Shown piece by piece: positions 54,370-64,000 of a stretch of DNA of 64,000 bases. A program made the position numbers and the translations under genes. The notes beneath the pieces are model-generated. The model worked only from the letters and a program-made list of their open reading frames with translations, did not search any database and was not told the DNA's origin. The stretch is from Fusarium oxysporum f. sp. lycopersici 4287 (taxonomy: Eukaryota; Ascomycota; Sordariomycetes; Hypocreales; Nectriaceae): positions 560,810 to 624,809 of the forward strand of contig NC_030988.1 in NCBI RefSeq assembly GCF_000149955.1. Reading direction: 5' to 3'. Numbering within the stretch: position 1 is the stretch's first letter; the number at the start of each line of letters is the position of its first letter.

Positions 54370-55320
54370 TTACTGTTTGGTCTGAGACCGAAGTCGTATA
54401 GGATGTAGCGCTTTAACCTTCCATCGGGTTTCTATCTCTTCGTCATTCACCATCTGTTCAATCGTTACTCGATCTGCTATCTTTGACTCGAGGGCTGCGC
54501 GCTGATTCGATGACTTCAACGAATCCAAAAGGGCATGAGGCTCTGTCCATGATGAGCCGAAGTCCACCAATTTTCCATCACGAAAATGATCAATCCGGAT
54601 GTCCATGTTGTATATCCCTGCTCTATTCATCGATATGACCCTACTTAGGATCTTTCTGATACCTTCAGAGCTAACCCCACTATCCGAAGATGCGATGTCT
54701 TTCACAATAGCTCTTAATCCCCGATAGTAGATTTCTGGTAATCCAGATCTATATCGCCCAGTCCGAGATCAATGTCGAGACTTTTCAATGCATCTTGATC
54801 ATAAGGTCTTAAGAAAAGAAATCCGTGGCATGGAATAGCGACATCCGCCTTGGGGACCCTCTGTTTTATAGCCTCGCGAATACAGCCGTATGCTCGACAT
54901 TGTGCGTAAATCGGATCAGTATAGTACGCAGCTGTATCAAGGGGAGTATCTCTGCCCAGCGCTGACCCCTAAAAGTACCGTATTTTTATGAAATTCGGTA
55001 GCGCCGGTGGGGTCACGCTAGGCTCTCTCTGGCGCTACCGAATTTCATGAAAATATACGGTACTCTTCGGTCATCAGATCGAAGAATTTGAACTGGCAAA
55101 GAAATCAATTATAAGCCATGAAAGTTCCAAAGACAAATCCAGGAAGCGGTAGCTCACTGAAGGCATTAGTTGATACGTACGATTTTAACTGCATACTCGT
55201 GACTGCGAATACGAGCGCGGAAAACGTAGCCTTGACTTGATGTCACATCTGCATCCTTATTATCGAGTCTCTCCAACCATTGAATTCGCTAACTTTGAGG
55301 GGGTTAGTCCTGTTTTTCTG
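54370..55320 (-). pseudogene. FTA2-like (kinetochore Sim4 subunit FTA2 family) protein, broken
   Basis: Pieces in order on the minus strand: QWLERLDNKDADVTSSQGYV, then FRARIRSHEYAVKI; an intron 55180-55093 (88 nt, GTACGT...CCAG); FKFFDLMTE; a 91-bp foldback insertion (54974-55064); SALGRDTPLDTAAYYTDPIY, CRAYGCIREAIKQ, CHGFLFLRPYD; a one-base frameshift near 54722; and RAIVKDIASSDSG, GIYNMDIRIDHFRDGKLVDF, GSSWTEPH to the stop at 54370. HEYAVKI-FKFFD and the DIRIDHFRDGKLVDFGSSWT block match the kinase-like fungal proteins annotated as FTA2 family. In filamentous fungi these are multicopy and rarely true kinetochore genes. The start codon was not identified. Confidence 0.65.
54974..55064. repeat. 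91-bp foldback insertion (MITE-like)
   Basis: Inverted arms AGTACCGTATTTTTATGAAA followed by TTCGGTAGCGCC at the left and the complement at the right (with two extra bases), around a loop of about 25 bp. It lies exactly where the FTA2-like reading frame is interrupted. No clear target duplication. Confidence 0.8.
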
Positions 55321-56217
55321 ATCAATCAGAGGCTCTTCCAGTTGGTGTGAAATTGAGGCTGTTAGATACGCACGAATACGATGGGGTGAGTGTATCCAAG
55401 TGTGGACCAGAATGTGATGTTATTGATCGTCGACTTGATTCTTTGATCAGTCTGTCAAAGAGGGGTGAAACCCCTCTTTTGGATACAAGAATAATATTGC
55501 AATAAGGGAAGTGGAGCCCATTCCCAGCCGCCAATCTAACAGAGGCTTTCCCCACTTAATTCTCCTGGATTTTTCGGGGCCTTAACGTCCTGGCCATCGA
55601 AGCAAATGCCCCGCGTAATCATCGAAAGTCTCCAATTGGACGCTCTTCAATGAGGAACATTTGAAGGGCTGTGCTTCGCGATGTACACAGGGATATGTTG
55701 ACAGCCTGGAATGAACCCTCCCCGCCTTCCATGCCCTTCTCATTGGCCCTCGTGGTTGGTAACCTTATCGATTCAGTACAAAGCGTCGATTTCGGCCGCT
55801 AAACGGGACATGGGGTGCAACCCATCTTCCTCGTCCAACATTTTTTCCCAAGCCGCAGTTGTCCATTTTCAGGTTGCCATTAATCCGCAGTTACGGCATT
55901 AGCATGGCGGAAGATTTCACGGCCGAATCTCATCTACATTCTGATTGTGATCTATTTGATGCCTCGGCTGAAAGTGCCTGTTTCAAATAACGAGTATTCT
56001 ACAAATTGCCCGCCAAGCGGCAACACCTCAACCTTGAGTAACCAACACAAAGGTTATGCTACTTACCCATCAGTTGTCAGGTACGGAATACGAGCTATCA
56101 AATATTCCTGCTATTCAGGTTTTCAATGGCTTGGTATGAAAGTTGGATGAACCAAATAACCTTATTTTGATCGCAGATCTCAAGACAATATTCCCACTGA
56201 ATACGATCGCTTTTACA
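55321..56217. other. intergenic, no gene assigned
   Basis: May hold the 5' end of the FTA2-like gene (minus) and the promoter of the zinc-finger gene (plus). The frame 55322-55555 (minus) is unassigned. Confidence 0.35.
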
Positions 56218-56232
56218 ATGAATTCCAGTTTC

Positions 56233-56365
56233 GAGACGCATGCGGAACTCATGTAAGCCAGATCTCAGCTCAGCAGTCTCATTTTGAATGGGGCTGCGCG
56301 AGATGACATGATTTGTCATATATGTTTCAAAGCTGACCAACAACTAGCGCGCGTGAAGCCGTCCT
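56233..56365 (+). repeat. duplicated exon-intron-exon unit, copy 1
   Basis: The end of exon 1, all of intron 1 (95 nt) and the start of exon 2 match 57437-57571 at most positions (shared AGTCTCATTTTGAATGGG, ATATGTTTCAAAGCT). Exon edges also match at protein level (SFETHAEL / AREA versus RFETLEEL / AHEA). Confidence 0.85.
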
Positions 56366-57436
56366 ACTACTGGAGTCGAAGGTTGACGATCGAGATTATT
56401 CAAAAAGAAACTATGGAGCTCACTTTTCTTCAACTCAACAGGTATGCCAAGCAGCCGCGATTCTACCTATTCAGCTAACATCTCGCAGGTATTCCTTGAA
56501 CAGACTCCCCCAGGCCTACCCGAACGAAGAGTAGAAGAGAATGAGGAGGCTCTTACAAGACCTAGCCCAAGTGTAGAGGGCCACTCGAAATTCAACAAAC
56601 AACCAAAGCCTCAAACAAGACCGCCAGACTCCGAGCGACGAACTCGGAGCTTTACACGGTCTTCTGATGCTGCTGGTGGTACCGGCTCAATTAGCCCCAG
56701 AAAAGATGAATCAGCACAGAGCCAATCACGCGAATCGGTTACGCCCGATGATTTCCAGAATGTAGACAAGATTTGTCCCTTCTTACTATATAAGCCAAAT
56801 CTCATTCTACCTGGTTGGAAAGCATGCCTTGGACTGAAAAAAGAAATATCTCATATTGTTGCACATGTCGCCAATAATCATGGCCTGATTCGTGGAATAC
56901 ATCCCAACTACGGCCCCCGTAGCTGGGGGTACCTGGCGAGTTGTCATAGTTACGACAACTTCAGCAACAAGGGAGGGAACTGCAGCAAATGCTGCTCATT
57001 GCTTACATGGGGGGACGATGATTTTGTTGACCAGAGCCACCATGGTGTGGTCATTTGCTTGCGATGTTATGCCAAATTTGGCAAGAAGGATATGAAGAAC
57101 CATATGACTGGTCTGCCATGCCGTGGCAACATGGACATACCAAAGAAGGAGAAGTTACACATTCTGTACACCACCTTTTGTTCAGATACCAAAAAGCCCA
57201 GTGAGTCTCTTCGCTTTTGTTGTTTATGATTGCCACTCACGCTAACAATTCGTCTGACACAGGTACTATATTTACCAACCCAAGCCCTCGGACCTCCGCG
57301 TCCGATCTAGGATCAATTTGCTCTAAGGACATACTGAGCGCAAGCACATTTAAGATTACTGAAGTGTAGGAGCCTGGCGAAACTAAGGTGCAGGACTCCT
57401 TCGTGTGCGGATGTTGCCCCAAGAAGCCCGAGAGGT

Positions 57437-57571
57437 TTGAGACGCTTGAGGAACTCAAGTAAGTCAGATTTCAACTCAGTAGTCTCATTTTGAATGGGAC
57501 TGCTCGGGATGATAGGATTTGTTGTATATGTTTCAAAGCTAACCAACAATCAGTGCCCACGAGGCTAAAAA
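57437..57571 (+). repeat. duplicated exon-intron-exon unit, copy 2
   Basis: The end of exon 4, intron 4 (95 nt) and the start of exon 5; counterpart of 56233-56365. Both introns keep usable donor, branch and acceptor sites. Confidence 0.85.
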
Positions 57572-58022
57572 GCCACACCAATGTCCATCCTGCGGAAACC
57601 GCTTCAAGAACCAGAACGAGGCAGAGCGACACCAGAAATCGCTGCACAAACGCCGCCACTCATGGTCATGCTCAACTCTCTCCGGATATGACAGGGCTTT
57701 TCATGATTCTGCTAACAGGCCTGGCGAAGCTGACATCTGCGGCTACTGTGGCGGTGAATTCCCACGGTCGGGACGTGTCCCTAATACAGGTGTCGCGACT
57801 GGTGGTGATGCACCTCGACACGCCACGGACCAGGACTGGCAGGAGCGTATCAAACATTTGCAAGAGGTGCACAAGTTCAGAGAATGCAGGTCATCGAGCA
57901 AGTTCTTTCGCGCGGATCACTTTAGACGGCATATCAAGCATAGTCACGCAGGGACAAGCGGGAAATGGACCAACATGCTTGAAAATGCTTGTATGTTGGA
58001 AGAGGACCCAACGCCTCGATAA

Positions 58023-58484
58023 ATACACCAATCCAACTATTCATTAATTAGATTAGTCTGTAATGTAATGAATCTCAACTCTGTCTCGCGGGAGAACGCT
58101 TGAACGGTCGTACGCGAATAGAGACACATAAGAGCACAACGAGCTGGATTACATTAGATGCTTCCACTGTCGTCTGAAGCTTACGTCATGTTTGACCCAG
58201 AGTTTACTCCGAATGCGTCGCAAACTTTTCTCTCGTAGCAGAAGTCAGACCTTGCTAGTCTTGGCTAATCGGGAGCCTTGCCTCTTCGTATTGTACATAA
58301 AGGCGTCGACAGTCCCATTCATAATCACACGAAGGACACGCTACCAACTCTTCACTTCTCTCGACTCTGATTAGTGGAAAGAAGAGATCGGTTACACATC
58401 ATAGACAAATTCACACCAAAGTTCGATCGACATTCAAGTAGTGAGCCCAGAAATACTCCAGGACGGAACGTAACCTAACACCCC
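58023..58484. other. intergenic, no gene seen
   Basis: Between the stop of the zinc-finger gene and the severed 3' end of the insulinase gene. No domain-bearing frame. Confidence 0.5.
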
Positions 58485-58524
58485 CTAAAGTGTTGCATCC
58501 GGGTTTTCATACTCATTACCCATA
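58485..58524 (-). pseudogene. severed C-terminus of STE23/insulinase-like gene
   Basis: Minus strand directly left of the pogo element reads GNEYENPDATL-stop, like the short acidic C-termini of fungal STE23-type insulinases (...EY..DA.L). It lies across the transposon from VKDIT at 61170. With a simple TA excision the frames do not match, so an extra indel accompanied or followed the insertion. Confidence 0.5.
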
Positions 58525-58674
58525 TACAACCCCCCTTTCGACAGCCCCACCCTTTCGTCAAGCAAAAAAAAAATAGCACCACCAAAAATGGACAACTTCA
58601 CTTATAAACAACTCGGCCAAAATGAGGGACATGTGCAAAATATCTCATCTCACAATAGCGAACAACTATCTCTA

Positions 58675-60437
58675 TTAGAATTTAGGTCTTTTAATAAGCC
58701 GTCCTGACCGCGTGGTTCGTTGCTGAGGTACGGCTTCCTCTCTCACTTCAATGACCGAGCTAGCCTCTGATTCTGACTCTCGCTCGTCTGAACAGACAGA
58801 TTCCACCACGACAGACTCGTTTTGAGTCTCCCCTTCAGGTATGGCTTCTCCAACAGCTAAAGTCTCCCCGAGAGTCATAAAACGCCTGTTAGGATTCGGT
58901 ACCGCCTTCCTCTTCTTCCCTCTCTTCAGCCGAGCCAATTCTTCCTCTAGGCTGGCAATCCTCTGCGTATGCGCCGCTACTGTCTGTTGTTGAGCCTCAA
59001 AGCCCTTGGCTATCACGTTGTACCGTCTCCGCGTCTTTGGTGTTTTGTTCAGCCCAAGATCTCGAATTTGACGGCTCGTCTGTGGAGTATCATCCGAGCC
59101 AAGATACGGCCTAGGTTCAGGAGTCACTCTTGGGTCGCTGTTTGGCCTGTCTCGTTGGATTTCAGGGTGTCGCAGCGCTTTGGAACGCGAAATCGGCCAG
59201 TTGCCAGTGACCCTCCAGCCTGACAGTATGTTCTTCTTAGTCATTCCAACTCGGCGAGCCTTGGCGTAGGCCCTGATGAAATTGACCTTGTCCATTGGAG
59301 CGGAATCAGTCAACGAAGCGAACTTTTCCAACTCTCGTCGATATGCAGCCTTCGACGCATTAAATACTCCATTGTCCAGTGGCTGGAGTCCATGAGAGCA
59401 GTGTGCTGGTAGATAGCAGCAATAAACATTGTTTAAAAAACACGTGGCCATCCATTCATCCTTCCACCACTCAGCACTGATCGTGAGATGGGGAAAATGG
59501 AGGACATACTGTTGCATGGCTTCCGTGACCATCTAAGATGATCAGTCTCGCGTCTGACTCGTCGGCAGGTGTAGTCTGGGGCAGATAAACTCTTTCAAGC
59601 CATTCAATGCCTATGTGGTCATCAGTCCACCCGTTGGGCGAAGTTATGTAATACCAGTCTGCTATCTGCTTGAACTCGTCAAGGAACCATTGTTTCTGCA
59701 GTTCCTTCCCCTTGAAGATTATGCCAGGAACTAAAGCGCGGCCGTCAGCAGTGACAGCTTCGATGAATGAAGTCCAATTCCGAGTCTGTGGTCCCTTGAG
59801 GAAGGCCTTGCGCTTCGGGTCCGCGCTTCCAACAACTAAGCTATCTAGGCCTGAATGAAGAGAATTAGTCGGTCAAAATGCAAGCACCGACAAGTAATAG
59901 AGGTGAATACTTGCCGAAACCAGTCATAATACCGCCTTCATCAACGTTGACGGTGTTTTCAGGCTTGATCCAGCCATACTGGCCATCCCGGATATCAAAG
60001 TACCAATGAACCGCTCTAGGTGTGAAAGAGTCGAACCTTTTAGCTTCTTGACGTCTACGCATCTTGGTCTTTAGGTCTGCGCGGCGATTGATAAACTTGA
60101 TCACCCAGTTACGTCCTAAGTCGGGATGTTCGCCCTGCTGTCTCAGCAGGCCCATGACGCAAGCGCGGATCTGACTGTGGGACGGAGCATAGCCCAAAGA
60201 CTCCTGACGGAGTATCCAGAAAGCGAGCCTATCTTCTTGGCTCTTGGACAAACGTCGGCGAGGCTGGATCTGGTCTTCAGCGGCCCCACGGCCGTTAAGT
60301 CTATCGATGAGGGTCGTTCGGGGCACTCCTCTTCTCTGGGCCGCTTGAGGGGGTGAAAAACCATGATCGGTAATGTCCAATATGGCGTCAGCCATATCGT
60401 CCTCTGTATATTCCCATTTAAGTCGTGATTTAGGCAT
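58675..60437 (-). CDS. pogo/Fot-type transposase, 549 aa, apparently intact
   Basis: Exons 60437-59915, 59850-59510 and 59460-58675. Intron 1 (64 nt) starts GCAAGT and ends CAG, a GC-AG intron where the sister copy at 41.7 kb has GTAAGT. Intron 2 (49 nt) is GTATGT...GAAG. The spliced frame has no stop. Helix-turn-helix FSPPQAAQRRGVPRTTLIDR; CENP-B-like LAFWILRQESLGYAPSHSQI with VIKFINRRADLKTKMRRRQE; catalytic triad in VNVDEGGIMTGFG, LIILDGHGSHAT and CSHGLQPLDNGVFNASKAAY. A coiled-coil-like C-terminus follows (QQQTVAAHTQRIASLEEELA, then RLKRGKKRKAVPNPNRRFM). Cuts and pastes DNA at TA sites. Likely the source of activity for related copies nearby. The ATG at 60437 aligns with the start of its relative at 42238. 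Confidence 0.9.
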
Positions 60438-60651
60438 TTTTCTGCTGTTGTCGAGGGTAAAGATCAAAAATCACGAGAAAGAGCGGTGAGGAGGTTAGTG
60501 ACCATATTGAAAATATTTCAATAGCATGACTTGCATATATCGCGTGCCCAGCACATCCTCAACAGGTCAAAATAATTATCTCCACTCATTTATATAATCA
60601 ATAAAAGAAGCTTCTTTTAGGTAGCTATTTATTCTGGCCAAATTTCGTATA

Positions 60652-61088
60652 ACGTATGCGATAAGCGAGCGGCACAGACAAGCGAGCGGCACACCCCACT
60701 TATCACCTTAAAGGCAGGTTTTTAAATAATTCTTTAAAATTCAAACTAGGCTTTAAATAGCTAAGATTCTAATAGCTTATATATAAGTCTTAAAATAAGC
60801 TATATGAACTTTTTTAAATTTTTAAAAAAGATTCTACATAGCTATAAACTTTAAAGTCTATTTATACTGTAAAATACACTGTATTTTAAGGTTTCTATAT
60901 AAAATAAAATAGCGAAAAATCTTATAAAAATATCCCTTTATTAAGCTAACTATACTATCTTTAAAGATAATTTTTCTAGATTTTTAGCTATTTTATTTAA
61001 AAAGTATATTCCTATAGGGTAGGTTATTTCTAGCTGTACAGTATGCTGTGCCGCTCGCTTGTCTGTGCCGCTCGCTTATCGCGTACGT
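60652..61088. mobile_element. nested MITE, 437 bp, AT-rich
   Basis: Terminal inverted repeats of about 42 bp (ACGTAYGCGATAAGCGAGCG, GCACAGACAAGCGAGCGGCA, CA), each containing a doubled AAGCGAGCGGCACA motif, with TA at both sides (60650-60651, 61089-61090). The interior is strongly AT-rich, without coding capacity. TA target and subterminal repeats fit a Tc1/mariner-dependent non-autonomous element. Lies inside the pogo element at 58527-61167. Confidence 0.88.
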
Positions 61089-61169
61089 TAAGTGAAGTTG
61101 ACGAATTTTGGTGGTGCTATTTTTTTTTTTGCTTGACGAAAGGGTGGGGCTGTCGAAAGGGGGGTTGTA

Positions 61170-62890
61170 TATGGTAATGTCCTTGACGGATCTGGCTCCT
61201 GAGCTGGCAGCAAGACCGGCCTTATAAAGTCCAACGTCAGTGATTTCCTCGGCCGTCTTCATAGCATCCCCGGGTGAGAGCTTCTCATCGGCTTTTTTCT
61301 GGTTGAAGAAATCCACGATTTCAGCTTTGGTTAGCTGTCTAATCCGGGCGGCATCGCGTTGGGCTACCAATGAATAGTATATTCACAAGCTTGGACCGCA
61401 TGTTTTCTTGGCCTACGAAACTCGAAATCATATTCTTCGCTTTCGATTTCGGACCAATTCTGTTGGGACTCCTGATCCAGTTTTATAAGCTTCTCTAGAC
61501 GCCGGACGATTAAACTTCGCTTGTGGTCCTCAAACTCAGTCTTGCTCATCTTCTCCAGAGTGTCCGCATATCTCATGAGGAAAGCCTCGATACGCGAGTC
61601 AAGGAACTCTGTGGAAACCATAAGTCGTCGAAAAGTATCGACATCCGCTCAAGACGACGTAACCGAGTTGCTCCTTAGTCCGGAGCTGATCAAAGGCTGG
61701 CTCATGGAGCATCTGATCCAGAAGTCGAGTCTTGGTTCGAACATCGCGATCCTCTCTACTACCGACATAAAACCAAGTCTCTACGCAGTGGTTGACATTG
61801 GCAGGATACTTGATGGTCTTTCTGAAGACATAGTTGGAACTCTCGGTCACAATGAGTGACCGTAAGATAGGCCACTGTGCTTTAGGCAAAACTCGCGGCT
61901 TCATAATGGACTCAACCATGTCGGTTGCTTTAAGAGCATCCTCCCTGTACATGTTACCATGCACGTACACTTCGATCAAAACTTGTCCAAGCATCTGCTC
62001 TTGGAACAGTCTGACACCTTCGAATGTGACGCTCGAAAGCTCTGCTGCGAGCTCCTCTACTATAAGCCCCGCTCGGGAGTATTGAGCCAATTGGTGTAAT
62101 CGCCATCCTGATGGTAGGAGGATTGTAGCTGCCAGTTGCTGTACCCTCGGGTCAAGCGCTCCTTGATAATCTCGTAACGGTCTTCATTGATATCCAGGTC
62201 TCGCATTGTTGTGACGACTTGTTCCAAGAGCACAGGCAGCTTATCATTGTAGCCGTTAGCATCCAAGAACAGACCGCGTGAGTCGAGACTTATGTTGTTC
62301 TGTAAGCCAGCCAGCTCCGCGTCGTATGAGTACTCCTCGACCGCGCCACGGACCAGGTCAGAGAACAGTCGAGCCTTGACATTGTTCTCTGCCGAAGCAT
62401 AGATGAGCGGTTCTTCAAACTGGTAATGACGTTAGCGCGAGGAACCCAGAAGGTATCATCCTTCTTCCACCTTGTCCTGGCAATCCTATCATTGCGCAGA
62501 ACTCATGGATTCAGTGCCGACTCATCCATGTCCTTCTTCTCAACCTCGAGCTTTTTGGGAATGAAATGGTTCTTGTGAGGCAGATGAAGGGCAGGCAGAC
62601 GACCTTTGGGACAGACTGCAAAGGCTTTCTTGCACTCCTCTATAAGATCATCAGGAATCTTCTCATGGCGATATTCGGCTGCGTACCACTTTTCCTTCTG
62701 GTCCCAATTGCCTGTATAGTTACGAGATACAATAACCATGCGAAAGTTATCGGGCCAACTGTGGCAAGAGCCTTCTCGATCTTGTCAGGAGCAAAATCTC
62801 AGAGACGGCTATGACCACTCAACAACCATGCCTGAGGAAGAGGCTTTTGCATGATCGAAATGATTCGGCTGGTACCGTATACCTACCAAA
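61170..62890 (-). pseudogene. insulinase/STE23-type M16 metalloprotease, decayed C-terminal half
   Basis: A-factor-processing / insulin-degrading enzyme family; the zinc-binding N-terminal domain is absent. Recognisable pieces in order: MQKPLPQAWLLSGHSRL (62850), MVIVSRNYTGNWDQKEKWYA and LPHKNHFIPKKLEVEKKD (62503-62739), RWKKDDTFWVPRANVITSL, NNVKARLFSDLVRGAVEEYS, LDANGYNDKLPVLLEQVVTT (62266), SSYHQDGDYTNWLNTPER, IVEELAAELSSVTFEGVRLF (62080), DQMLHEPAFDQLRTKEQLGY (61690), FLDSRIEAFLMRYADTLEKM (61600), an intron-like GTAGGC...GGTAG at about 61370-61424, then AQRDAARIRQL and VKDIT at 61175. At least five frameshifts or stops separate them (for example LNP-stop near 62516). It is an old pseudogene whose last codons were cut off by the pogo insertion. 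Confidence 0.85.
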
Positions 62891-64000
62891 GCTGGGCTGA
62901 CCAGAGCCCCTTGTATAGAAGTACACATGCATACAATTCTCACTGCCGCCTGATATTTCAAACAACAGGCCCCCAGCGAAGAATTTCCCTAACCAGTCCG
63001 GTCAGAGCCAAACCTTTACCGATATTCTCTCTGAACCTTGTTACTAGTTGGAAGCTTTGCTGCCGTCTTGTCGGCTTGTTCACCAGTGGCAAAGCATTAA
63101 CGAAATGCTCAGGCTGAGAACGATAAGCCTTAGGCCACGTGTTGCGTCTCTATTCGTTTTAGTGTCAGGTAAGGGAAATCTACGCTCGGCGAGTAGCCTT
63201 ATTTAGATATAATTGATAAAGAACCATCGCAATTTGGTTAGTAGCTCGGCTGAGTCTCTTGGTGACAGTCGTACACCGCTTCCACCGCGCTTGACGCACG
63301 CAAAGATCGTTAATAAGCCGATTTGCTAGCTGATGTTGCATAAAGTGGGACAGTATATGCGGCACAAGTGATATGGCTGACTGAAGAATTACAAGCCAGA
63401 CCCGACGAGACTGTCGTGCACATTGAGGTACCTGCGCGTCAGCCTACTCCTTGAGAATTGACGTGCACCGTAATGCTTCCAGGGCCCTAGTGTCCAACAT
63501 CATGGTTGACGTGCCATCTAGGCTGATCCGCAAATACGGGACCACCATCAATAAAAGGCGGTCTTGAGAACTTCGAAGCTACTTGTAAAATAGGAGCAGA
63601 GTGAGTGCCCAGGGTCGGATAGAAACCTTTCAACCTGATGCGGCCTGCAACTGTCGATTCGGATATTCCTCTTGTTCTCTGTAGTCGACAGCCTTGCGCT
63701 CTGGAGTCAGCGTGAAGAGGCTCAATAAGACACTGGGCGCGTCGGTCCAGAGCCTTGCATATGGGACAGGGGGTTTGAAAGTTGATTCAAATGACCCAGC
63801 ACTCAATCTATCTCAGCACAAATTTGAACAATTGTTAGGGCTATCCAGACTTTGCCGTTGCTTGCCCCTGCAATGACTAACTCCTTGAGCTTCGTCAGTT
63901 CATGTGTACTTGCAAGGTCCTAGTCAACGGATTGTTTGGAAGTTTGACCTCCAATATGCTTTTCGCAGAAGCTGTCGCGTTCATCTGGAATGTCAGGATG
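62891..64000. other. decayed or intergenic DNA, no gene seen
   Basis: Upstream side of the insulinase relic. A few fragments could be further eroded coding sequence, but the N-terminal catalytic region (HxxEH) is not found. No other frame is convincing to the window edge. Confidence 0.4.

Larger units (their letters stand above)
56218..58022 (+). pseudogene. C2H2 zinc-finger protein, five exons, in-frame stop in exon 4
   Basis: Exons 56218-56252, 56348-56441, 56489-57200, 57263-57458 and 57554-58022. The introns are 95, 47, 62 and 95 nt with GCTAAC/GCTGAC-type branch sites, and all phases agree. The N-terminal half is Ser/Pro/Arg-rich (RPPDSERRTRSFTRSSDAAG). A Cys/His-rich middle follows: KICPFLLYKPN, HIVAHVANNHGLIRG, CSKCCSLLTW, CLRCYAKFG. 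The C-terminus has a canonical finger, CPSCGNRFKNQNEAERHQKS followed by LH (C-x2-C-x12-H-x4-H), and CGYCGGEF, then FRADHFRRHIKHSH. Nucleic-acid-binding regulator by inference. TAG at 57367-57369 truncates the protein before the canonical fingers, although the frame continues open. Introns 1 and 4 are homologous, showing an internal duplication. Confidence 0.75.
58527..61167 (-). mobile_element. pogo/Fot-type DNA transposon, intact transposase, 2641 bp with nested MITE
   Basis: Terminal inverted repeats CAACCCCCCTTTCGACAGCC, then CCACCCTTTCGTCAAGC, an A/T run and TAGCACCACCAAAA are visible at 58527-58594 and inverted at 61103-61167. TA lies outside each end (58525-58526, 61168-61169), itself part of a palindromic CCATATA. 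The transposase gene has no lesion. A 437-bp MITE (60652-61088) sits between the transposase start and the right terminal repeat. Without it and its TA duplication the element is about 2.2 kb, the size of its relative at 40.3-42.5 kb. Inserted in the 3' end of an insulinase-like gene. Confidence 0.92.

Noticed and set aside
1..64000. tRNA, rRNA and CRISPR arrays
   Set aside because: No T-loop/anticodon-arm combinations, rRNA-like stretches or spaced repeats were seen. The only tRNA-like sequence is the Copia primer-binding site.

Overview
The window is nuclear DNA from a filamentous ascomycete (Pezizomycotina, most likely a Sordariomycete). Genes carry short GT-AG introns of 47-95 nt with CTAAC/CTGAC-type branch sites. 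The families are typical of such fungi: FunK1 kinase, HET, 2EXR, Zn2Cys6 factors, SAT4/Pth11-type seven-helix proteins and an Argonaute with a Gly/Arg-rich N-terminus. The mobile DNA is Copia LTR and Fot1/pogo elements. Species cannot be fixed by reading alone. There is one assembly gap (265 N, 10538-10802).

Layout. 0-9 kb: an uncharacterised 262-aa protein, an intact FunK1-type kinase, a broken 2EXR gene and a bZIP factor. 10-13.4 kb: a seven-helix 'rhodopsin-domain' gene that runs out of the gap and carries an in-frame stop, then a fragment resembling telomere-linked helicase proteins. 13.5-24.1 kb: an Argonaute gene (minus strand, 14446-22576) split by a full-length Copia retrotransposon (14669-19566, identical-looking 194-bp LTRs), with solo LTRs of another family on both sides in opposite orientation. 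23.4-29.4 kb: a small secreted protein gene with a frameshift in its signal peptide, an N-terminally incomplete Orn/DAP/Arg decarboxylase and a five-exon Zn2Cys6 regulator with a defective first splice donor. 30.9-34.1 kb: a second seven-helix protein gene cut in two by a Fot1-like element at a TA site. 34-42.6 kb: degenerate DNA with a minisatellite, a truncated solo LTR and a second pogo/Fot element. 42.5-49.4 kb: a TPR remnant, an orphan polyketide-synthase acyl-carrier fragment, a HET gene with a one-base deletion in its hallmark motif, an intact 2EXR gene and an HNH-like gene. 49.6-56 kb: foldback elements, a long degenerate stretch and a broken FTA2-like gene. 56.2-58 kb: a C2H2 zinc-finger gene with an internal exon-intron duplication and an in-frame stop. 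58.5-62.9 kb: the decayed 3' half of an insulinase (STE23/IDE-type) gene, invaded by an apparently intact pogo/Fot transposon that itself carries a nested 437-bp MITE.

Overall this looks like a transposon-rich, gene-poor accessory or subtelomeric-like compartment. Most genes are broken by insertion, frameshift or nonsense change. Apparently intact genes are few: the 262-aa protein, FunK1, bZIP, 2EXR, HNH-like, the Copia polyprotein and one pogo transposase. The most notable event is the recent-looking destruction of an Argonaute (RNA-silencing) gene by a retrotransposon, the class of element such proteins normally restrain.
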